Below the pieces are notes generated by a model. It worked only from the letters and a program-made list of their open reading frames with translations, searched no databases and had not been told where the DNA came from. Shown here piece after piece: positions 1 through 10,360 of a stretch of DNA of 64,000 nt (its first letter is position 1; each line of letters starts with the position of its first letter). The position numbers and the translations under genes are program-made. The stretch covers positions 64,041,043 to 64,105,042 of the forward strand of contig OZ024875.1 of NCBI GenBank assembly GCA_964017185.1, in the 5' to 3' direction. This DNA comes from Rugalucina vietnamica. Its lineage: Eukaryota; Mollusca; Bivalvia; Lucinida; Lucinidae.

Positions 1-243
1 TTGAGGTCAAGGTCATGGCCTTAGAAATTTTTGGTTAAAGTTTTGGGTTAAAGATTTTTTAAGTCTATATATCTCTATGATGATGGATCAAGTTGAAACT
101 TTGCATGTTTGTGGATATTGGTCTGAAATTTTATGCTGTACCATCACAACCCACCTGAGCGACCTTGAGGTCAAGGTCATGGGTCATAGATTTTGATAAG
201 TTTAGTGACAAAGCACAAGTCAGGCGAGCTACGCTGTCCTGCG
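1..243 (+). mobile_element. Pearl-like element family C, 3' part
   Basis: The copy runs in from the left edge. It contains two core units of about 164 bp, each with a 'gaccttgaggtcaaggtca' phrase, and ends in a short hairpin (gctgtc-ctgc-gacagc) followed by tcttatt. The same end recurs at 37430-37449, and the cores recur at 36.8, 54.9 and 56.6 kb. Internal tandem cores plus a 3' hairpin are the layout of oyster pearl elements, which are regarded as non-autonomous Helentrons. That assignment is by structure only. Confidence 0.6.
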
Positions 244-307
244 ACAGCTCTTATTATTTAAGGGCACTCACTTTGACTGTCTTCAAGGCCTAGTATCTGT
301 TAAACTT

Positions 308-552
308 TATATGAACCGCCTCGTGGGAAAACCAACAATGTGGTTTCCGAACAGGTCTGACACAAACCGACCTGTACAAGCACAGGAAAGAGCTGGAAGC
401 TTGAAATTTCGGATTTTAGAAAGTAGAGGAATTGTACTATCTGTGTAGTGAAAACAAAGGCGCTGATCAGCTTCGCGGTTACCGCGAAGCTGATCTGCGT
501 CTTTGTTTTCGCATATGCAGATTGTTGGTTTTCTTAAGAGGTGGCTCATTTT
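308..552 (-). mobile_element. Palindromic MITE family A, copy 1
   Basis: About 245 bp with terminal inverted repeats (tgarcc...gaaaacc / ggttttc...ggctca) around a central palindrome rich in gctgatcagcttcgcgg. About 14 copies lie in the window. Several copies (38713, 50165, 53411) are flanked by TA on both sides, which suggests a Tc1/mariner-type TA target. It has no coding capacity; the reading frames through it are shadows. Confidence 0.85.
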
Positions 553-1387
553 ATATGAGTTTTGCATCAAAAGACACTCAGGCAATTAAGCAGATGAAGT
601 TTATACATTAACTTGACTTTGAATTGAAAAATATATTTTTGCCCTTTTCTGACCCAAATAAAAAATGTGATGCACGAAATTACGTCGAAAATGTGTTTTG
701 TCGAAAATTTTGTAACTTCAAAAATATTCACCGCAAAATTTTGAGATTTATTCCTAGAATACTAGCCTATAGGTCCACATTTTGAGCCACCAACCACCAG
801 GGTTAGGGTAAAGGTTTGGGTATGGGGACATTTTCGACAAATGTAATTTTCGACGAAATGTCGCGGACTCGAAAAAATGATTTTGGATGGTTTTGAACCA
901 TGGGAAAGAGAATCTAAAAATTGATTTTCTCTGGCCTTCTCTACTGTCAGCTATGTTGTGGACATTCTTTAGAATCGTCACTGTCTAAAGGAAGTTTATC
1001 AAGTGCACACTGAAGTGAGACCCTAAAAGTTTATTTACCCCAAAATACTTACTCTAACCTGCAAAAAAATATAAAAAAGGTTTAACAACTTGTACTTCAG
1101 TCATCAGAAGGGTCAAATACATCATTTAAAACAAACGTTTATAATAGAATCATGTGTGATGAAAATCACTTCTTCATGGTTGACCCAATTACTTCTCATG
1201 TACATGTAAATGGCATACTAAATGCAAAGTCGCATTTGTAAACAAACCCTTAGTGCAGAATCTGTGGATACCCACCAACATGTGCAGCATGTGTCACATC
1301 ATATTAACTGCAAGACTGTATAGTATACCAAGTGTCTAACTAAAATGTGCACACGTAACAGCTTTTGTGTTGCAGAGTGGTAACATG
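553..1387. other. AT-rich intergenic DNA, nothing recognised
   Basis: No exon-like reading frame, RNA gene or clear repeat was seen. There is a short stretch with repeated 'cgaaaatgt/cgacgaaatgt' words at 680-870. Confidence 0.4.
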
Positions 1388-1600
1388 GTGACTTCTGGAT
1401 TATGTTGACCATGAATTTCTTTCAATTCGTATAATGTGTAACACTATCATTAGGCAATCAAGGATAAAACTTAACACATTTGACTCAGGATTATGTTAAC
1501 CATGAATTTCTTTCAACCCATATAATATGTAACGCTATCATTTGGCTATCAAGGATAAATACTAACACATTTGACTAAGAGGGCAAGACTGTCAAAATTC
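1388..1600. repeat. Two-copy tandem repeat of about 107 bp
   Basis: The phrase beginning 'ggattatgttgaccatgaat' and ending 'aacacatttgact' occurs at about 1390-1486 and again at about 1489-1575, with roughly ten substitutions. It is an isolated local duplication with no flanking element ends recognised. Confidence 0.75.
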
Positions 1601-2900
1601 AACATCTATCATTCAAGTCTGCACATTTTGTCAAAAAATTCAGGAACAAGCCCAAACATTAGGGGCCATGTGCTAATGGGCCACTTTTAGTCTTTTCCCC
1701 TGTCTATGATCCTTATGACAAATAAGCTGAGTTTTTTTTGTTTTTTTTTGGTTTTGTTTTTTTATCTTTGGAGTTTTGGAGAAACCAAAGGTAGCAGTGC
1801 TTCTTTTTTCTAATAACAAAATATTAAAAAAAAACTATCAGTTGCTAACAAAAAGTCTGCCTTTACAAAGTGCACCAGAATACCGGTACTTTTTGTTAAC
1901 CTTGTTTTACATTATTTTCAACTGAAAGCCAAAATGTATCAAATATGTCATCCATCAGTATATATGTGCATGCTATATACAGCTATTTTATAAATAAAAC
2001 ATGTATTATAATAAATACAACCACAAATTTTAAGGACTTGCTCATGAACAACACTGAAGTATATTTATTGTAACTATTTTCTACAAGACAATTTGAGCCA
2101 TATCACTAGAAAACTATCTTCAATCACAACCCAGGGGTGCTAAGTCCACTTTGATCACTAGTACATATTGAATCCTCTATGTTCTTTTTGCCTATGGAAA
2201 ACATGGACTTTGTACCCTTGGCTTGAGAAGATGCTCGAAAACAGATGTTTTGCAAGTTTGAAGGTCAGCCTTGATTCAAGAAACCTGAGGCTTAAAATTT
2301 TAGAAACACAAACTGAGGTATCATACCAGAATAATAAAGATACAAAGATGTATAAAAACACTGATCAGATTGTGTATGAATCATGCACAGTCTTTTAACA
2401 TCTGCTTGAACAACTTCTTTGTTTTTCAGACATTCATAAAAACTATGAAATGGCTCATTTACAAGTGGAGTGTTACATTTATATGTACATCAAAATACCA
2501 TTAAATGGTACTTCAGCATAAATTTCTTCCATATATCAGCCCGGGTTTGTGGCTGTTCTGGCTGCAAGGCAAAATGTCAAAAGTTGTCAAATCCTGCAAT
2601 AGTTAGTTTCAATATTAGAATTTTATTTATTTGGTATTGGTGAAACTAATTGTGATGTTTTCTCCATCTACAAAGTGTGACACAGAACCTCCTTCAACCT
2701 GTAGGTGCACCTAATTTCTTTGTAAAAACCAAAGGTTCAAAATTCGCCACGTTGCTGTATACAACCTTTGTTGGCTCTTCAACAAACACAAATGAATTGC
2801 TGGACGTCAGAGATAGGCTGGATTTCTGAATAAAAATGGATCACTGAATAATCATACATAAAAGACTGAATCTGAATAGTACTTCTCTGTACCAAACTGC
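1601..2900. other. AT-rich intergenic DNA, nothing recognised
   Basis: Low-complexity T runs occur at 1729-1762. Open frames on both strands at 2158-2398 overlap antisense and show no family resemblance or splice context, so I do not call them genes. Confidence 0.35.
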
Positions 2901-2933
2901 CACAAAATATTCATAGAACCCACTTATTCACCT

Positions 2934-2985
2934 CACACCTGAGATGATGATCGGAAGTTGATCGACTCAGTATATGAAGATAGTA
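2934..2985 (+). repeat. LINE 3'-tail fragment
   Basis: This stretch matches the 3' tail of the LINE at 16946-17415: 'acacctgagatgatgatc' then 'ttgatcgactcagtat' with a few changes. Only the tail is present, so it looks like a severely 5'-truncated insertion. Confidence 0.5.
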
Positions 2986-4191
2986 TCCAGTAATGCTGTC
3001 ATTACAGTTACTATACTTGTGACAATGACTCTCGGAGTATTTCAGAGTTTTTACAGGGTTTTGGGGTAAGAGGGTGTAACTTTGGCATGTTCAACAATTG
3101 ATAGAAATCTTGTAAAAACAACAACAACAACAACAAAAACCCCAAAAAACTTGTTGCATATCATGTATGGCATTTTATTGCTGCCTAGTAGATCTATCAA
3201 CTTTATCTAAAAAAAACACAACACCAATCACTTGTTGACGTGACAGGCTTCCTTAACTAAATTGAAATGCATGGCAATGTCAAAACTCTCTGAAGTCAAT
3301 TTTGCTATAGCATAAGGTGACCAGTGATCGATCAAAAATAGTCATGTTTGATAAATTTTCGTATCGGACATGCATTGGAGTCTGGAGAATGCATATGTAC
3401 ATACCATATCAAAGCTTAAACCTTCGCCATGTTTTTTTTTAATATGTCAATTAAAACCAAAGGTTTAAATCATCACGTCATCACGCCATGTTCTCGAAGA
3501 CGTCATTTTAACACAACCACCATCACACATCGTGAACCAGGGTCAGGTGGACCAATGATCGATCACCTTCTTTTTCTTTCCAAAACCGCGGCTAACTTGG
3601 AAGGTATGTACCTTTTAAGAAAGAATAATTATTGTTTACCTCTAGCCACGAAACACAATTTAGAAATTTTCAGTGAGTTTTAAAAAATAAAGCAGCGAAA
3701 TGAGGTGGTAAAAAAGCATAAATGCCCATAGAAACAATGGAAAACTGTTGAAAAATAGCTCGAAAATCACAGAAATTGTCCATTAATCGCAGTGTTATCA
3801 TATACAATTTTGAATGTGGATTGAATTTTAGTACGCAGTAAAGTTAAAAAAGTTAAGGGGTAAAGCCAGTCGGAACGAATGCAGATCGTTTCAACTTGAA
3901 GAATTGATTGAACAAACATCGCTTTTGAGCACAGTGATTTTTTTCGCTATAAAACCACTCCGGTTTTAGGAGTGGTTCCCTATGGCAAAAAGTATCTTTT
4001 TTCCCAAATGCAAGGTTCAAAATTCCCAAATCTGAATAAGTTTCCCAACTGCAACCATATACATGTACTGTTAAAGGCCCAAATAAGTCAATTAATCTGG
4101 CATTTGTTACAAGGAATAATACGAACTTTCATGCAATCCAGTTATATGTTATTCACTTTTGAAGATTAAAATAGTGTTTTCTGAGGAAAAC
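2986..4191. other. Intergenic DNA with a recurring gatcgatca motif
   Basis: A (caa)n run is present at about 3119-3135. Words of the form 'ggtgaccagtgatcgatca' occur near 3319 and, diverged, near 3553; the reverse complement occurs at about 12558-12582. They may be ends of an unclassified inverted-repeat element. No gene was seen. Confidence 0.35.
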
Positions 4192-5919
4192 TATGTCCCC
4201 CCAACCGTTTAGTAATTGAAGTGTAGTTTCCTTGTGATATGAAGTTTTTCTATGGAAGACACCATGTCCATCTTGTTCTGTATGGTGTGGTAGTTTAAAC
4301 TTGTTTTGGGCCCTGTCTAAAATTAGGTCACGATCACCAAATTCTTATAAACTCTGAACGTCCTCACAACAATGCTTCTGTGCAAGTTTGGTTAAAATCC
4401 ATCAATTGGTTTACAAGTTATCACGTCCAAAAGACTAATTTCAACAGTTATGAACTAGTGACCTTGGAAAATAGGTCAAGGTCACCAAAATCTTATCAAC
4501 TATGAGCCTCCTCCCAACAATGCTTCTGTGCAAGTTTGGTCAAAATCCATCAATTAGTTTACAAGATATCACATCAGAAAGACTAATTTCAACAGTTTTT
4601 GACTAGTGACCTTGGAAATTAGGTCAAGATCACCAAAATCTTATCAACTCTGAGCCTCCTCTCAACAATGCTTCTGTGCAAGTTTGGTCAAAATCCATCA
4701 ATTAGTTTACAAGATATCGTATCGGAAAAACTAATTTCAACAGTTTTTATGGACTCGTGACCTTGAAAATTAGGTCAAGGTCATCAAAATCTAACCAACT
4801 CTGAGCCTCCTCCCAACAATGCTTCTGTGCAAGTTTGGTCAAAATCCATCAATTGGTTTACAAGATATTGCGTTGGAAATACTAATTTCAACAGTTTTTA
4901 TGGACTCACAACCTTGAAAATTTGGTCAAGGTCACCAAAATCTAATCAACTCTGAGCCTTCTCGCAACAATGCTTCTGTGCAAGTTTGGGCAAAATCCAT
5001 CAATTGGTTTACAAGATATTGCGTTAGAAAGACTAATTTCAACATTTTTTATGGTCTCCTGACCTTGAAAATTAGGTCAAGGTCATCAAAATCTAACCAA
5101 CTCTGAGCCGCCTCCCAACAATGCTTGTGTTCAAGTTTGGTCAAAATCCATCAATTGGTTTACAAGATATTGCGTTGGAAATACTAATTTCAACAGTTTT
5201 TATGGACTCACAACCTTGAAAATTAGGTCAAGGTCACCAAAATCTAATCAACTCTGAGCCTTCTCGCAACAATGCTTCTGTGCAAGTTTGGTCAAAATCC
5301 ATCAATTGGTTTACAAGATATTGCGTTGGAAAGACTAATTTCAACAGTTTTATGGACTCGTGACCTTGAAAATTAGGTCAATGTCACCAAAATCTGATCA
5401 ACTCTGAGCCTTCTCCCAACAATGCTCTTGTGCAAGTTTGGTCAAAATCCATTCATTTGTTCAGAAGATATCTTGTCGGAAAACCTAATTTGATCAGTTT
5501 TCATGGGCTGGTGACCTTGAAAATGAGGTCAAGGTCACCAAAATCTAATCAACTCTTTCCCCCCTCCCAAACATGTATCTATGCAAGGTTAGTCAAAATC
5601 CATCCACTGGTTCAAAAGATATCGCGTAGGAAAGAAGCTACGCGGACACGTACGCCGACGCGGATGCCCATGAAAACTGACCAATTTGATCAGTTTTCAT
5701 GGGCTGGTGACCTTGAAAATGAGGTCAAGGTCACCAAAATCTAATCAACTCTTTCCCCCCTCCCAAAACATGTATCTATGCAAGGTTAGTCAAAATCCAT
5801 CCACTGGTTCAAAAGATATCGCATAGGAAAGAAGCTACGCGGACACGTACGCCGACGCGGATGCCGACGGGATCCGCACCAAAAACAATATGTCCCCCAC
5901 CTTCGGTTGGGGGGACATA
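4192..5919 (+). mobile_element. Pearl-like (Helentron-type) element family B
   Basis: It starts 'tatgtccccccaacc' and ends in a hairpin that reads tatgtccccc...gggggacata, so the start is inverted at the end. Between them are eight 148-151 bp cores, each with 'aatgcttctgtgcaag' or a variant (4371, 4519, 4667, 4818, 4969, 5120, 5271, 5421). Two further divergent units follow, carrying an 'acgcggacacgtacgccg' microsatellite-like block. This is the end-core-microsatellite-end plan of bivalve pearl elements. No protein is encoded. Confidence 0.8.
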
Positions 5920-6360
5920 AAAATAAACAACATTGTACCATTTATCATATTTATGCCATTAATACTGATCTTTAGATAAATCAGTGGTAGAGCTAACTTT
6001 TTTAGAGGGCAGGGTGCCACAGGCTTGTCAGGGCATTTGCGACGCGTGATTTCTCTTCAAGAGGGCAGACACTTTTAATGTGTTGAACTGTTCATGTCTA
6101 ATAACCGTCTTTGTATCTGTTAGCAAGAAGCAGCAGGGTTTGTTTTTGTGATACATAAGAGATCATAAGCTTGTGAGGCTGTATTCAAGCATTTAATTAT
6201 ATTTTGAATCATTTTCTTGTAGGTAGCAACATGAGAATAAAAACCTCCTATATTTTGTATTTTTATTCAAAACAAATCTCTGACAGTCAATGACACAGAA
6301 ATAAAACATATATTACATCAACAGTAACAATACTCAGAATATGAATGCTTGCATAATGTT
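5920..6360. other. Intergenic DNA, nothing recognised
   Basis: A short 'ggtagagctaa...agggcaggg' phrase near 5982-6012 resembles, in inverted orientation, the text at 9800-9850. No gene or complete element is visible. Confidence 0.35.
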
Positions 6361-6918
6361 ACCCAGTACCGGTCTGTAGCAAGAAAGAATTTGCTCTGTC
6401 CCAATATGACTGAAATAATGTTACCCAGTACCGGTCTGTAGCAAGAAAGCATTTGCTCTGTCCCAATATGACTGAAATAATGTTACCCAGTACCAGTCTG
6501 TAGCAAGAAAGCATTTGCTCTGTCCCAATATGACTGAAATAATGTTACCCAGTACCGGTCTGTAGCAAGAAAGCATTTGCTCTGTCCCAATATGACTGAT
6601 ATAATGTTACCCAGTACCGGTCTGTAGCGAGAAAGCATTTGCTCTGTCCCAATATGACTGAAATAATGTTACCCAGTACCGGTCTGTAGCGAGAAAGCAT
6701 TTGCTCTGTCCCAATATGACTGAAATAATGTTACCCAGTACCGGTCTGTAGCAAGAAAGCATTTGCTCTGTCCCAATATGACTGAAATAATGTTACCCAG
6801 TACCAGTCTGTAGCAAGAAAGCATTTGCTCTGTCCCAATATGACTGAAATAATGTTACCCAGTACCGGTCTGTAGCAAGAAAGCATTTGCTCTGTCCCAA
6901 TATGACTGAAAAAATGTT
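6361..6918. repeat. 62 bp satellite, nine tandem copies
   Basis: Units begin 'acccagtaccggtctgtagc' at 6361, 6423, 6485, 6547, 6609, 6671, 6733, 6795 and 6857. Copies differ by only one to three bases (ccggt/ccagt; aagaaagc/gagaaagc). Because 62 is not a multiple of 3, the frames through it change with each unit. It is followed by a C-rich tract at 6942-6975. Confidence 0.95.
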
Positions 6919-7199
6919 GCCTGGGATGCAACAGAATGACCTCCTCCCCCCCACCCCCCCCCCCCTCCTCTCTCCCTTCTTACCACTGATTTTTTTTTTA
7001 CACCATAATTTATTATGTCTGACAAGTCAGAAGTGTATCAACAATAATCATGTAAAATGACTTCATACATGATTCTGCTGTTTTCTTCAGTGATTTGAAT
7101 CGTTTGTCTCTTGTAGGCATCTTTACCTCTATAAATCTCTGCCTTATTCAACTGTGTGTATTGAAATCAAGATCAACTAGAATTGTCAGAGGATCTGAC

Positions 7200-9566
7200 T
7201 ATAGCCCCGCTTCTGAGCTTTTTGCTAGGGAGAGACAAACAATGACGGGCAACAATGCCAAGTTAGATCTTGTTAATGTTGATGCACATAAAAAGATTGG
7301 TCAGATTCTGACAATTTGTTCTTAAGGTATTGAGCAGAAACAAAATTCTGGCATCAATCAAGGGCCAAAACTCTAAGATTTTGCAAAAAATGACAGGCAA
7401 CAATCCAAAGCTAGATCTTGTCAATGTTGATGTGCATACAAAATTTGGTCAGATTCTGTCAATTCATTCTCAATATATTGAGTGGAATCTATATTCTGAC
7501 GTCAATCAAGAGCTGTTACTCCATCAAAATTTTGCGAAAAGTAACAGGCAACATTGCCAAGCTAGATCATGTCAATGTTGATGTGCATATAAAATCTGGT
7601 CAGATTCTATCAATTTGTTCTCGAGATATTGAGCGGAAACAAAATTCTGACCTCAATCAAGGGCCATAACTGCGTCAAAATTTTGCGAAAAATGACGGGC
7701 AAAAATCCCAAGCTAGATCTTAACAATGTTGATGCGCATATTAATTTTGGTCAGATTCTGTCAATTTGTTCTCCAGATATTGAGCGGAAACGAAATTCTG
7801 ACGTCAACCAAGGGCCATAACTCCGTCCAAATTTTGCGAAAAATGACGGGCAACAATCTCAAGCTAGATCATGTCAATGTTGATGTGCATATAAAATTTG
7901 GTCAGATTCTATCAATTTGTTCTCAAGATATTGAGCGGAAACGAAATTCTGGCGTCAACCAAGGGCCATAACTCTGTCCAAATTTTGCAAAAAAAATGAC
8001 AGGCAACAATCTCAAGCTAGATCATGTCAATGTTGATGTGCATATAAAATTTGGTCAGATTCTATCAATTTGTTCTCGAGATATTGAGCGGAAACGAAAT
8101 TCTGACGTCAATCAAGGGTCATAACTCCGTCAAAATTTTGCGAAAAATGACAGGCAACAATCCCAAGCTAGATCTTGTCAATGTTAATGTGCATACAAAA
8201 TTTGGTCAGATTCTGTCCATCGGTTCTGGAGATATTGAGCGGAAACGTAATTAGGACGTCAATCAAGGGCCTTAACTCCGTCAAAATTTTGCGAAAAATG
8301 ACGGGCAACAATCCCAAGGTAGATGTTGTCAATGTTGATGTGCATACAAAATTTGATCAGATTCTGTCAATTTGTTCTCGAGATATTGAGCGGAAACAAA
8401 ATTATGACATCAATCAAGGGCCGTAACTCCGTCAAAATTTTGTGAAAAATGATGGGTAACAATCCCAAGCTAGATCTTGTCAGTGATGACGGGCATACAA
8501 AATTTGGTCGGATTCTGTCAATTCGTTCTCAAGATATTGAGCGGAAACGAAATTCTGACGTCAATCAAGGGCCGTAACTCTGTCAAAATTTTGCGAAAAA
8601 TGACGGGTAACAATCCCAAGCTAGATCTTGTCAATGTTGATGTGCACACAAAATTTGGTCGGATTCTGTCAATTCGTTCTCAAGATATTGAGCGGAAACG
8701 AAATTCTGACGTCAATTAAGGGCCGTAACTCCGTCAAAATTTTGCAAAAAATGACGGGTAACAATCCCAAGCTAGATCTTGTCAATGTTGATGTGTACAC
8801 AAAATTTGGCCGGATTCTGTCAATTCGTTCTCAAGATATTGAGCGGAAACGAAATTCTGACGTCAATCAAGGGCCGTAACTCCGTCAAAATTTTGCGAAA
8901 AATGACGAGTAACAATCCCAAGCTAGATCTTGTCAATGTTGATGTGCACACAAAATTTGGTCGGATTCTGTCAATTCGTTCTCAAGATATTGAGCGGAAA
9001 CGAAATTCTGACGTCAATTAAGGGCCGTAACTCCGTCAAAATTTTGCAAAAAATGACGGGTAACAATCCCAAGCTAGATCTTGTCAATGTTGATGTGTAC
9101 ACAAAATTTGGCCGGATTCTGTCAATTCGTTCTCAAGATATTGAGCGGTAACGAAATTCTGACATCAATCAAGGGCCGTAACTCCGTCAAAAATTTTGCG
9201 AAAAATGACGGGTAACAATCCCAAGCTAGATCTTGTCAATGATGATGTGCATACAAAATTTGGTCGGATTCTGTGAATTCGTTCTCAAAATATTGAGCGG
9301 AAACGAAATTCTGACGTCAATCAAGGGCAGTAACTCTGTAAAAATTTTGCGAAAAATGACGGTCAACAATCCCAAGCTAGATCTTGTCAATGTTAATGTA
9401 CATACAAAATTTGGTCAGATTCTGTAAACTGGTTCTCAAGATATTGAGTGGAAATGAAATTTGGACGGAATAACGGAATAACGGAAGGACAGAAGGACGG
9501 AAGGACGGAACGACGGAAGGACATGGTGAATCCAGTATAGCCCCACTTTTTCAAAGCGGGGCTATA
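7200..9566 (+). mobile_element. Pearl-like (Helentron-type) element family A
   Basis: It starts 'tatagccccgctt' and ends with a hairpin tatagcccc...cggggctata. About 15 tandem cores of 151 bp fill the middle, each carrying 'aagctagatcttgtcaatg' or a variant. A (GGAC/ACGG)n block (9463-9525) precedes the end. Units from 8450 to 9230 are nearly identical, so the array has expanded recently. The overlapping 60-83 residue frames along it arise from the periodic sequence (151 = 1 mod 3) and are not genes. Confidence 0.88.
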
Positions 9567-10155
9567 ATAATAGTTTATCAGGCCAGTGTACAGGTGTTTA
9601 CTGCAGTAGTAGTATTCTAAAAATAGATTAACTGGCCTTGGAGTAATTATTGACACATATTATTGGTAAAATTAACACAGCGTGACGCAGTGAATAGGGA
9701 TTAACAGGAGCCAATTTAAAGGTAATTTGGGGCAAATTAAGGACAGGGGCGTCTTACAGGATTAAAATAGGGCAGGGCGGGCAAGGCTATTATGGCAATG
9801 AAGGCAGGGCGTCCCCCGCTTCTGCGCCCATTTAGCTCTACCACTGGATAAATGTAGCTGATTTTCCCAATTGGCAGGTAAAATGGCAATTTTTTCCCAA
9901 TTGAACCAGTACTGGTACCATTCTCACAATGCTGAAAAAAAAATCACTGGAGCAATACAACTAATACCCCCCGCTTTGTAAAGTACCGGAAAATGCAAAA
10001 TAGAATCTCTGAATCTGCCAAGTACTCCAAACACCTCATAAACAGAGTATTACATGGAGCTCCCATCATTGAAGTTATCTTTTTGAGAGAAGAGAAGCCA
10101 GTGCTTGCCTTATTAATGCTGAGCGCCAAGCAAGGTAGCCACTGGTACCATTTTT
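9567..10155. other. Intergenic DNA, nothing recognised
   Basis: No exon, RNA gene or complete element was recognised. A 'ggtaccatt' phrase occurs on both sides of the 9910-10150 segment. Confidence 0.35.
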
Positions 10156-10167
10156 AACGTCTTTGGT

Positions 10168-10238
10168 ATGACGCGGCCCGGATTAGAACCCGCGCCTCCC
10201 GCTTCCGAAGCGAACGCTCTAACCATTACGCTATCGGA
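10168..10238 (-). repeat. tRNA(Arg)-like sequence, probably SINE-derived
   Basis: On the minus strand it has an A-box-like 'tagcgtaatggttagag', an anticodon arm cgctTCGgaagcg (TCG, Arg) and a B-box 'ggttctaatcc'. The 5' acceptor segment does not pair with the 3' ccgcgtc. I therefore read it as a tRNA-derived SINE head or tRNA pseudogene rather than a working gene. Confidence 0.6.
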
Positions 10239-10360
10239 TATCGCATAGAAAAGCTGTCCAAATAAATTTTAACTATGATTTGTAAGGTGATATAAAGCGC
10301 TTTCAGTTGAGACTAGCATAAGATTTACTTCAGGTATCCCTTGAGAATTAATAGCCGATA

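Noticed and set aside
7330..9427. A series of overlapping 60-83 residue frames with near-identical peptides, resembling a repeat-protein gene
   Set aside because: They follow a 151 bp tandem array; the frame changes every unit and every frame is closed by a stop. They are by-products of the pearl-like element A.
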